Origin: Symbiodinium sp. CCMP2592
Lineage: Eukaryota; Sar; Dinophyceae; Suessiales; Symbiodiniaceae
Assembly: GCA_905221615.1 (NCBI GenBank)
Contig: CAJNDT010001313.1
Span: 62,001 to 126,000 of the forward strand
DNA length: 64,000 nt
Direction of reading: 5' to 3'
In this document: piece by piece, positions 29,432 to 41,152 of the stretch
How positions within the stretch are numbered: the stretch's first letter is position 1
How the letters are laid out: each line of letters begins with the position of its first letter
Notes under the pieces: generated by a model
Databases searched by the model: none
What the model was told of the DNA's origin: nothing
The model's input: only the letters and a program-made list of their open reading frames with translations
Program-made: the position numbers and the translations under genes

Positions 29432-32400
29432 GATGAGGCGATGCCCGAGGCCGGACCATCCGCGAGCCTTCTAGACGGAACTGCAAGCTGCAGACGTTCA
29501 TAGTTCAGAGGCTCCCTGAAACTGCTACGATCCCTTCCCCGTACTTGCCTTCAGGTCTCTGTTGCTGCCTTGACAAGCTCATTACGCGTCCAGCTGAAAC
29601 TATAAGCAAAGCTTCCTGCCCAACATGCCTGGATCCAGACCCGAAGTACCAGAATCAGTGCACGTGTAACGGTGCACCTTCCAAAAGTTGCAGCTGTAGG
29701 GTTGCAGATGCAAGCCGGGCTGGTCAACAGAATCCTCAGCTTGGGACCTGCAGCAAACCGTTTCGCACTTTCTCCGCCTCCACCTCTCCTCTCGCTGTGC
29801 GCAGGATGCAGAGGCCTTCATGATCGACTGGCTCCGACGGCGCGCCGGGAGCCGCGAGGGCCAGGGTCGAGCCATCTGCATGTCCCTGCGCCAGCGGAAC
29901 GAAGTGCTGAAGCAGGAGCTCTTGGGGAGGGCCGTTCTGTTGTTCGGTGGCGAGCACTGTCGAGCAGGTTGCTGCAAAGGTGAGCCAGATTGAGCCAGGA
30001 ACTTCCGAACGGCAGGCTTCTGGCTGAGCTGTAGGAAGTGAAGTCTTCCATTGAGCCATCGCGAACATGATCTGATCATCCCCGGCCGTGGTCCGAAAAC
30101 CCCGGCCCCAAACACCGAAACCAGGCCCGGGACCCTACGCCCCGAAGCTGACCCTGAAATCCTAAAGAGATGCCAACAATTCCATGCCCGGAATTCGGAA
30201 GTTCTCACAAGGAGCTTTCGGAGCTGGAGACCTCCAAGGCAGGGCATCCCTGAGATGTTCCGGGCACGTTGCGCTTGGCGCCTGGGAGGGTTTCAACGGG
30301 CGTGGGATTTTCCTTCGTGGTCTTCCGGTCTTCGAAAACCCTGTACGCTAGAAGCCCCGAGCCCTAAACCCTGCGACTGTTGGGGTCGGCTCGGCCTCGA
30401 GCGTCTCTTTGTCATGGCTCTCAGCCCGCAGCCCAGTAAACAGTTTCAGGCGAAGGCTGACGACGCTCGAGCAGAGGCCACATCTGGGTTCTATTGCACT
30501 CCTAAGCCTCTTCGCAGATGTGGATGCCCTTGTCAACCTGGTGCACTCGGAGAGTCGGGTTTGTTACGCAAGATCATGTCACTTAGACGTGAGGCGAGGC
30601 GAAGCATCAGAGACCTGCAATCCAGAGGGTGTTTAGCAGTTGATGACAACCCCACGATTTCAGAGCGCAGGGAGCACCGGAGGCTTGGCCGATCTGATGC
30701 CAGAACTCCGCTCCTGGCTCAGCCAGGCCCGGCAGAACGAGAAGTTCCACAAGATCGAGAAGTCCTTGGCGTCATTGCAGGCCACTGTGATTCCTTCGAG
30801 ATTTCCAGAGTCTTCTCTTTCTACTGGGATGGTTTTGTGGCTGACGGGTGCCGCCGGGGCTGTCCTTTGAATCACGCTTTCTGGAGAAGCGGCAACTTTC
30901 GGGTGTTCTTGCCGTGTCAGTTGAGATTGCACCCTGCAGGCTGAACGGCTCGAGTCTTGAGTGTGACCGGTGTGACGTGAACAGTCGAAATCTCGACAGC
31001 CCTCGCTCGTAAAGGCCCAGTCCCACCAAGCCACACACTTCAAGAGCACTGTTCCTACAGCCCAGGCTCGGCAGGATGAGCAATTCCGCAGGATGGAGGC
31101 CAGGGTGATTGCTCTTAGACTTACAGAATTTGGCATACTCTTCCCGGAGCAGGCTTTCGTTCCTTTTTTCGTGGTCGTCGGGTGTTGTTGGGGCTCTCAG
31201 CGCAACTCTACTCTCCCTCAGCCAGGCAGGACAGGACCAACAGTTCCGCAAGCTGGAGCAGTCCATGGCATCCTTGCAGGCCTCGAAGACAGCTCCTAGA
31301 TTTCCACAGTTGTCTTCTAGAAGCTGGTTCATTGGGATATCTTGAGGCTGTCGTGTGTTGGGGCTGTTTGCGTGCAGGGCCTGCAGCATCCGAAGTGCAT
31401 GTGTAGAGAAGTTGCAGCTAGCGGGATAGCTCCTAGTCCTATTTTTCACAATTGCTCTGCCCGAAGCAAAGCGAGCCTATGACAAGGACGGAAGCAAGTT
31501 CGGGTTGTCACGGCAGGGGGAACATGATGCAGAGCAGTGCGCGCTCGTGGTATGACAGGAACACTGCAAGGGGTGCGGCATGCGAAAAGGGGGTCGGTTA
31601 CTTGGCTTTGCCAAGGCACGACTGGACGCTCCTACAATTACGTCCATAATTGTGCACACTTTCTGGGCGCCGGCTTACTGGTGTGTTGGGCGAATGTCGA
31701 AAGATTACGCTCCTGTAGATTGAACAAGTAGTATTTGATCACAAATGTTGCCGCCCCCTCCCCCCATGGTCTGCTTTTTCGGTAAACAGCACTTTTGAGT
31801 CAGTGCAGCCTGAGTTAGGTGCCTTTACAGAACGCACGGTGCACAACCATCTATGACTTGCGATCATGATGTGATGCAACAGGCATAGTCCGTTGGATTT
31901 GAGGGAGTGTGTTGGGGAAGGGGAAAGCATCAGATGCTCATCCTCTTCAACTTTTATGTTGATGTCAGCTGCAGCCCGACTTCAGCAAAACATGGACAGC
32001 CCAGCTACCTGTTCCGGGTTGCGTATCTACCAAAGCCTTCGCTCTTTAAGGGCCACAGTGTTCCCTCAGCCAGGCACGGCAAGATGAGCAGCTTAGCCAG
32101 ATGGAGGCCACCAGACTACTGTACGTAATGTTGCATACTTTACCCGCAGCCCGGAGCAGAGTTACCGGGATCTTTTTGCGGCTGTAGGCTGGGTCAAGGC
32201 TCCAACTGCACTCGTCGCTCGGCCGGGTGCGACAGGAGTTCCGCAAGATGGAGCAGTCCATGGCATCGCTGCAGGCCACGGCCACGGAGATTGCACCAAG
32301 ATTTCCACACTTTTTTTAGAAGCTGGTTCACCGGAATGTCTTGAGAGTGTCGGGTTCTGCCGGGGCTCTTTGCGTGACGAGCCCCCAGCATCCTCAGAAC

Positions 32401-33533
32401 CGCACTTCTGCAGAAGTGGCAATTATCGAGTGAGCCTGCGGTAGCCATAGATCGAAGACTACAGCCCCGCAAACTGAAACCATGACAGAGACGGACATGG
32501 AACATCACAGTGTGCATGGCACGCTGTTGATATGGCAGAAACACTGCAAGGGGTGTGGCGATGGGATAGAGGTCGGTTCCCTCTTCCTTGCAAGGCGCGA
32601 CAGGAGGAGCAGTTCACCAAGCTGGAGACGTCGCTGACATCCTCGCAGGCCCCGTAAAAAAATGCCGGTTCAGCGGGTGTTACTGGTAGGGTGTTCGTAG
32701 CACATGCAAGCGGGCATCTATCTCCTAGAGTTGTGTCAATCGTTTCTTGCTCAATGGGGGCCCTTTCCCTGCAAGGGCCCCCTCCCGCCCTTTGAGCCTG
32801 GCTGATCTGCTGTCGCCTTTGTCACAGTCATGGGTTTATGTGGATGATTTTGGGCGATTCAAGGCATAACCGCACGCTGCCTTTTGCCAAGGCCCAGCAG
32901 GACGCACAACTTGCAACGACCAAAGAGCTCTTCGCGAGCTTGCTCCAGGTGCCTGCGCACATGTTCGGTGCGGTTTCGGGTTTAGGTTTTGAGGGGTTTA
33001 TCCGACAAGTCACATATGTTGCTTTCGTTGTGCTTGGCGCAGTCTTCGTTAGTTGCAAGTCGTCGGTATTGTCTCGGTGAAGTTGAGGTCGTGGTGGCGT
33101 TGTTGATTGGTGGTGGCGGAGGTGGTTCTGGGCTGATGGTACTAGTAGGGTGGGGAGGCTCCATGCAACAGTGCCCCTGCTGTGACTCAGGCTTCGGTTC
33201 AGGAGGCTTGACCATTTTTCTAAGTTCCTCGTACTGAAGCAAGTTTGGTTCACTGGACATCTCTGGCCGTTTGAGACGTTTTGAATGAGAGGTCGGTTGC
33301 AAAATGTTGCGCTTTTTGTTGAACCTGCAGTTGCGAGCACTTCTAGGTTTCACATGTCCTCAGGTCGTAGGATTTATTGACTGGTCCATTGCGATGAAGC
33401 TGTTTGATGGGCAAGAGGTGGTTGAATCATTCGCCTGCTTATAGATTCCGAAAGATTCCACTAGGCAGAGAGGACCCCCGACGAAGGAGAAAGCAAGGGG
33501 ATCGCTGAGGCATCAACGCACGCAAGCTAGAGC

Positions 33534-33577
<44 letters not shown>

Positions 33578-36500
33578 CAGAGCAAGCAAGCGCGAGAGAC
33601 AGACAGGGAAGCGCAAAACATTAAAGCCTACAGGGCCTAAATCCTTGAACCATCCTGAACCGCAAACCCTGGACCCTGCAAGCATTTTCAAGCCTCATAA
33701 GACCTTCCCGGACCTACACCTTCCGAGCCTCAGCACAATGAGGCCCAAGAGCAGTTTTTTGCAAAGATGGAGCAGCGCGGCGCAGTTTCTCAGGCCCGGC
33801 TCTGTTGAGAGAGCGGCGGGGTGCTTGGACTTTGAGGTTTAGGTTTGGAGGTTTCGGGTTTTGGGCTTCGGGTTTAAGGTTGACGGTTTTAATTGTGATT
33901 TTTCGGGTCAGATGCGAGCAGCTGTGAGGTCTGAAGATGGCTCGCCTCGCAGAGGATACCTAACTGACTAGAGGTCTCAAGAACCAGCATGTGAGGCCAG
34001 CTCTCAACGAGAGGTCCCCGTCAGTTGCAGCGGATCTACCCACAAGTGTTCATGCAACTTTCCGTTGGGTGGGCTACCTGTCAGGCCTTTGTGTATTAGT
34101 CTGGGCTGCTTGCTGTGTTTCGTTGTGTCGGCTAGGCCGCGGCAGCGTCAAGACACGAGGCCGGGATCCGCAAAGGCTCTTTCTTTTGTAGCAGTGCCCT
34201 TGGCCGACCTGTTCGAACTTCTCTGAGTCTGGTCTTGTAACCTGCGAAGCGTGGCCGACGGTTGACTTGAAGCGGCTACAGAATAAGGATGCAAGAGGCC
34301 GAAAACGTGTTCACAGTCACAAAGGCTCCAGCTGAGAAGCAGGAGATGCACCCTGGAAAGACCGAGGAGCCCCTCGAGACGTTGCCACAGGCCTCCGGCT
34401 AATCAGCTTTTCTGCGTCGGGATTTTTCTGGCAGAGAATCTGACTTCTTTTCGTATACCTGAACCGCCGTCTAGACATCGGATGCTGGTGCTTTGGAGTC
34501 CCGTCATCTGTGTACGGTCGGATAGCAGCGTCCAGCCGGAACAAACCACAAACTGGCGGAGAATTGAATGCACGGTAGTGCGACCTCGATGTGGATCGAT
34601 TTGCAGCAACATCTCAATGTCAGCGAGCCCCCAACCCTTAGCCTGAGCCGTAGCTCCTCTATAAACCCGAAGCCGTACGTATGTTGGAGTTGAATGTATG
34701 GGCAGCGCACGTCTCTACAGCCGGAGCCTTCAAAAAGGTCCCTTGAAGGCCGTGACCCGCACCTATGCCTGTCTTGTCGTGCTGCATTGTCCGTTCCTCT
34801 CTGTATGTTCCCGAGTGATTCTAGTTCCACGAAACCTCGCTTCCACCACCTCATCATAGCCGAGGTTCGCAGCATTGCAGGCCCTCGGCAGACACGACCC
34901 TAAGCCAAATAGCCTAAACTATTCCCACGGAACATGCTCCCAGAAGCTCGACGACGAAGAAACAGAGCAGCGAGAACCTCAAGAGAAGGCACGGTTGACG
35001 TTGCCAGCTATGCATGAAATCGGTCTGGTCCCGATGTCACTTCAGGGTTGCCAAAAGTCTTCCTCCTGTTGCGTATGGTGGTGACTCCTTGAGCTTGCAA
35101 CCGCCTGAACCCTGAGCCCAAAATGCTTGCTGGTCTGAGACATATCTGTGGGTTGAAGTGGGAGGACAAGATGTGGACCGAGACAGAGCAGATCGTGACG
35201 AAATTCGAACAGGCCCGGTCGATCAAAGAAAGGCAGCAGCATCCAATGTCAGCATGGCTGTGCGAGTTGAAGGCAGGTGCAAGCTTCGCAGCAAGGCAGT
35301 CCAAGCACACCCAACTTAATCTCGAAACAGTATTTTTCCAACCGATACGCCATGAAGCCTAGAGTCCTGGCAGAAGTTCGAGGATGCAGAATCAGAGCAG
35401 CGAAGACATCAAGACGAGGCACGGTTGAAGCGCGTCGGCTGTGGGTTTGTGGTTAATTAAGGGTTGAGCCGTCATCTTCAGCTGAGTTTAGTTCAGGATT
35501 TTTAGGTGCCAGGCATAGTGGTTCCGGATACAGGCTTTTGAGAACGGCTTCAAGTTGTTTCTTCGACAGTTTTGTGGCAGTTCACGACCTTAAAAGTTCA
35601 GGTTCATGCGCGACCTCGGCAACAAACCCGAGCATTACTCTTAGCCACAATGGCGAGCTCTCATACCCCAACGTTCAAGGCTGGATAAAGCTAAAGTTTG
35701 CGACACCCGATTTTTTGTCCTATACAAGTCTACAATGTCGCCAGAAGCAATTAAAAGATGTAGCCATACCCATCTCATGCATGAAGCATCATGAAGCCAC
35801 TCTTGAGTCCCGAAGTCAGGTCATTGCTACAAGGCTCTTTCCTATGTTGTCTGTGGATGTCTGTGGTGGTGACTGCTTGAAGTTATAGTCTCCTGAACCC
35901 TCAACCCACATGCTGAATCTCCACGCCACCCGGCACATGTTGCTGGTCTGAGACATATGTGACATGTGAGTTGAAGTGGGAGGACGAGATGCGCACCGAG
36001 ACGGAACAGATCGTGACGAGTTCCGTGCAGGCCTGGTCGATCAAAGGAATGCAGTATAAACTCCACTTGGCTGTTCGGGAGAGATTCACATGCAAGTCTC
36101 GCAGTTGGCACGCTGCGACGAGGGAATCCCGAAATTGCTTTTTCTCTCCGATAAGCTCTGAAGCCAAAAGTCCGTGCAGAAGCTCGATGGTGACGAACCG
36201 CAGCAGCGAGGACATCAAGAGGAGGCACGGTTGAATCGCTTCAGCTGTGGGGTTTATGGCTGATGGCTGAGCCAGCAAACCTTCAGTTCGGCGTCTTTCA
36301 GTTGTTTCGGTGACTGGGCATAGTATTCAATCGTCATTAGAGTGGTGACTGCGTCATGCATGAAAGCTGTCACCAGTCTCGAAGTCAGCGCTCACTGTCA
36401 CCACAAGTCTTCTTCCAATGGTCTTGGTGGTGACTACTTGAATTAATACTAGCCTGAACCGTCGGTCCAAGTCCTTTATTTGCCTCCGCACCACCTGCAA

Positions 36501-39500
36501 CTGAGACATATGTGGATTGGACGTGGGAGGATGAGATGCGGACCGAGACGGAACAGGTCGTGACGAGTTCCGTGCAGGCCTGGTCGATCACAGGAATGCA
36601 TGAAGATGCCATGTCAGCGGAGAGAATGGCTCTTCGACTTGCAATGCATGTGCAAGCGCCGCAGCTTGGAAGGTGCAAAGGCTTCCAGGCATCCACGCAC
36701 AACCCTGAGCCAAATACAATAGCCTAAACTCAAACCTCGAAACGGCTTTTTCCAGCCTCTGCGCCCTGAAGCTTTAAAGCCGTGGCAGAAGCTGGATGAT
36801 GAAGAACCAGGGCAGCGAGGACAGAAAGAGGAGGCACGCTTGAACCGCTTTCAGCTCGCCCTGAACCCGAACCTAGGACCTAGGACTTCCTTCATGCGGG
36901 TGGCCGTGGTCAGTTGTGCGGGTGAGGGTGGAAGGGTGGTTCCGGATGCAGACTGTTGAGAACGTTTTCAAGTTCGTTTGCCGAAGGGTTCCCAACTGAT
37001 GTCTCCTCCCATAAGCAAATGGTCTCGTGGACGGCAACATCGCAGGCGCAGATCGGTGTCAGCGACGAGCTGCCAGAAGGCGCCTGCACAAGCTGGCATG
37101 TAGACCGTAAAAAGGTCCCGAACGTTGGTGACCACGGCGTATACGAAAACTATCCAGCCAGTGTCATGATAACTGTAGTTTTTTGATAGTTTTCCGTCAT
37201 GTCGCCTTTTCCTCGCCTGATATTTCAATGCATAGCAGACCCTCTTGCAACACTCAGGAGATCAGAACACCCGCTTCATCCGAACTCTTGCGACCGTCAT
37301 GCTTCGACCTTGCCTTCACCCGGCCCCGAGCCCTGAGTGCACCTTTACTAACCATTGATATTGGAGGAGCTAAGGAGGCAGGGATGATGATAATCCCTAT
37401 TAAATAAGGAGCTAAAGAGCCATGGAACCCCCAAAACCACTGGTTAGTTTATCCCGGCGACAGGAGCGATGGTGTCCTCCTCCTCGGGGCCACTGCAGGA
37501 AACTTTGTACCTCACCCTGAAGGACCGGAAAGCTGCGCAAGATTTGTCTTGGAAAGCCGTTGCGCGAACGCTATGTTTTCCGAAAGGTGCAGTTGCTCTT
37601 TATTGTGGTTGTCCCTATAACACCCTACGCCCAACTCTCTAGTCTAAATCCTAAACGCAAGCTTTACTCTAAAACCCGCAACCACAAACAAACCGTCGTT
37701 TCCGGCAGATCTGCAAAGCTTTCATAGTCTTGGCAGCCCGGGCAGGCTCACCTTCGCGTTACACGCAAGGCTGATGAGACCCCCTCGAGACCTTCACATC
37801 CTTCACTCTAGGGTTCCGAGTTTAGGGTTTTAGGGTTTGGAGTTTTGGGGGTTCTTGCCTTGAACCCTCCGCTGAAAGCTCTGCTCATAAATCCATGGCG
37901 CCGCTCCGCTCTCTCCAGGAGGAGGCGGCCATAACAGATTCTGAGAACATTCCCCAGAGCTACCACGGGCACATCCGCGAGAACGCTCGCTCCTGCTGGG
38001 TATCCTTTCCAGGCAAATATGCCGCAGGCCCGGAGCTCCAAGTCAAAGTCCATGTGCGTTCATTTTAATTTGTCTCCTATATTATGGTCCACTTGCTGCT
38101 GTCGGCATCGGTCGTTGCATCGGCGAAAGGAACCAGAATCAGAACACGGTCGGAGCTTGTCTACTATCCTCCATCGCGCCGACCTGCCAGCGGGCGCAGG
38201 CTGGGAAGCCTTGGTCAAGGAGTACCACGAAGACTCCGTGGCCTGCGTCTTTCTTTGCACTCCGAAAGATGGCCCGGGGCCTCAGTGATTATGTCTTAGT
38301 CCTTCTTGGACTTTGGAGTCCAGAAGCGTTTAGGAGGCCTTTCACAGTTTCAGCACAGAAGACAAGAAGTAGGGGGTCTTGGATTGCAGGCCTCGGGAGT
38401 CTGCGGTGCTTTGAAGAGACGCGGTAAAAAACGCTTCAAGAAACGTCCGCCAGAGCATACAGCGTGATACAGTAGCAGGGTAGAGCATGCATCACTGAAT
38501 CGCCGAATGCCAATAATGAATCATTCCGTGAAGCACTCGTGTGAAGTTGCGAGAAACTGGATCTCTGCACTTTACATCTCCGTATTTTGGTGGTTGTAGG
38601 CCCGGGAAACCTGGCACAACCACCAACCCTTCACAGATGTAGATGAAGGATTGACGACTCTGCGTTTCCTCCCGTTCCAGCACCCTAAGCTTTTGGATGA
38701 TTTTGGTTGGTGCGTAAGATCATGTTGTCGTGTCGGTTGGCGTTGGCCCAGAGTTTCAGTGTTCAAAGCCTACTTGTCGTCTCAAGTTGTAGTACGTCGA
38801 TAGAATGCATGTTCCCAGGCTTCGTATGGGGCATACCTGTACGCGGACACCATTACCTTTAATTTAATTAGCTGTAGTACCTCCAGTGCTTCCTAGAGCA
38901 CGTCATGGTATATAGTATATAGGATGACGTGTGTAATTACGCATCACCTGGAGATAGACGAGACACGTGCACGATGGGTTTTGGCTGGTTAAGCCGCGAG
39001 GAAACACATCTTTCACCACATCACCATGTGCTGATCATGCGCTTTGCATGTCCATGGAGGCACACACCGTGACTTCCAGCGTGACTTCCAGCTGGTTGTC
39101 ATACTCCGATAGAGTGCTCGGTCTCATAGTACATCACCGTCTGATGCTCACAGGCTTCGTGCACGGGCGTAAACGCAGGCATCAGGCTTCTATATACTTC
39201 ACGGACACAACTGCAAGACACGTGATCGTCATACGATGGTGTACACGATGAACATGCGATCACGTTTTTACACCAGGTGTTTCGCGTCATTATGTGACAC
39301 TCGAGAGGTCATGCTGTGTCATGACATTCTGCTGTGCATTGCTATCCCTCATCAATCGGCTCATCTGTTGCTGTCTGCAGTCTCCTCCGTTCCTGTGCAT
39401 CTTCCAGAACTCTAGAATTAGCTGTTCTTGACGCTCCATAGGTCTCGGCCAGCACCTCGAGGATCCCCAGAACCCAGGGAAGTGCCACTGCCAGAGGATC

Positions 39501-41110
39501 TCGGGAGTTTGGTTTGGGCTCTGCAGGTGTGGTTTGGGGTGAAGGATCCGCCTTCCGAAGGCCTTCCATGAGCATGCAGTTGGGATGAAGACCTGCAGCA
39601 TGTCGTGACATGTCGTGACTGTGCACGTAAAAGCATTTTCAGACCTCAGACCCCTGGAACACAGCCAAAATCCCTGGCGCCCAAAACGACAGAAAGGATC
39701 TACGGCGTTCGCGACTTCCGGTCCTTCGGATACCTCATGGTCATGCAGCCGCCCTTCACGCCCGAGCGGCTTGAGAGGTGCTTCGGTTGCCTTTGGGGAG
39801 CATATCTCTGCGCCTCTCAGAGCGGCTGCAAAGTTTACTTCCTAGCAACAAAGATCATGTCGTACTAGATCCTTCGCGATACTCTGCAGCATAGCGAGTG
39901 TAATTAGTGACTTGACTCGACTATAAGACTTTGAAAACCAGAGATTAAAGGATCTGCTGCCATACCGAGCCAGCTAGATAGGTCGCTCTAGTCATTGAAA
40001 CGAAGTTCCCGACTTCGCCAGATTTCGCCACCTGCATCCGTGTTGGGACTCGACATCTGCAACCATTGCAGGCACCAGGAGATGGCGGCTGCTATGAATG
40101 CGGTGTTCGTGCGCGAAGATGCAGCTGTGCTTGATTGTGTAATAACAAGCAGGCTCCTTCGGGCACTTGTGCTCCACATCACGTATCTCCGCATGCTGCA
40201 CGGCAGCGATGGTTTCAGCGGTCAGCTGAGGCACATCAGTCCGAGAAAGAAGAGGCCCTCAAGCAGGCAGAAGCTCAGTGGCGGGAATGTGGGTGTGTGG
40301 CCTCCTGGGGATGTGCCTGGTACCCCAAATGGCTGGAACGTGTCCGCGAAGCTGTGGCCAAGGGGCAGCGGCTCAAAGCCGTTTTCTTTCCAGGTCAAGT
40401 CGGGCAAGGCAAGCTGTCCATGGAAGAGCTCTCGCGCCAGTCCGTGAACCTCTGGGACAACGTCGGATGCGGCGGATCCCAGAAGTGTGAACTTGCAACG
40501 CTCGACCGGCTGCGGAAAGACGAAGGCAACAAATGGGACTACGATGAGGTCGATGTGGCCCATTTCCTCGGGTCTGAATTCACTGCCGGCTGTCCCGTCT
40601 ATGCCAAAACTGACAGCAAGGGTGGAGAGGAATGGCGCAGAGGTGTGTTGGTGCAGCAGAAAACACGTGCTACCATAGGTGGCAGTGGCAAGATCTCGTG
40701 GAAGGTGAGATGTGAGAAGACTCAGGACACGGATGCCCGACAAAGTTCTCAACATCTAAAGCTGCCGAAACTTCAACCTGCACAGAGTGCCACCTTCAAC
40801 CCCCTAAAACTTCTGGAGCCTCCGCCCGGTCCAAGCTTTTAGCCACTAGAGAGCCTGCAGGAGATCTTCGAAGCCCACGATCTTCGCCACGCGAGCTTGT
40901 CCATCGAGCAGATCCGGAAGGCCTGCGGTCCGGGCCTCAGCGCACCGGCGGTGGCGGGATTCAACTCTCAGATCGCGCGTGCACTCGCGACTCGCTTGCT
41001 GCGTCATCTTCTGCATGACCGATGCCTGTATGTGTGCATGCACGCAAGTATAGGGCGTATGCCACATACCCGTTATGTAAAATTTACCGCATGCTGCAAG
41101 AATGCAGCAT

Positions 41111-41152
<42 letters not shown>

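Noticed and set aside
29600..30247. 215-residue minus-strand protein
   Set aside because: Opposite to a plus-strand exon with clear splice borders, and it lacks any recognisable motif.
35008..36702. Minus-strand frames with repeated LIDQACTELVTICSVSVRISSSH
   Set aside because: They are the complement of the ETEQ exons; differences between copies fall at third positions of the plus frame, and the EEARL exons that alternate with them read on the plus strand.
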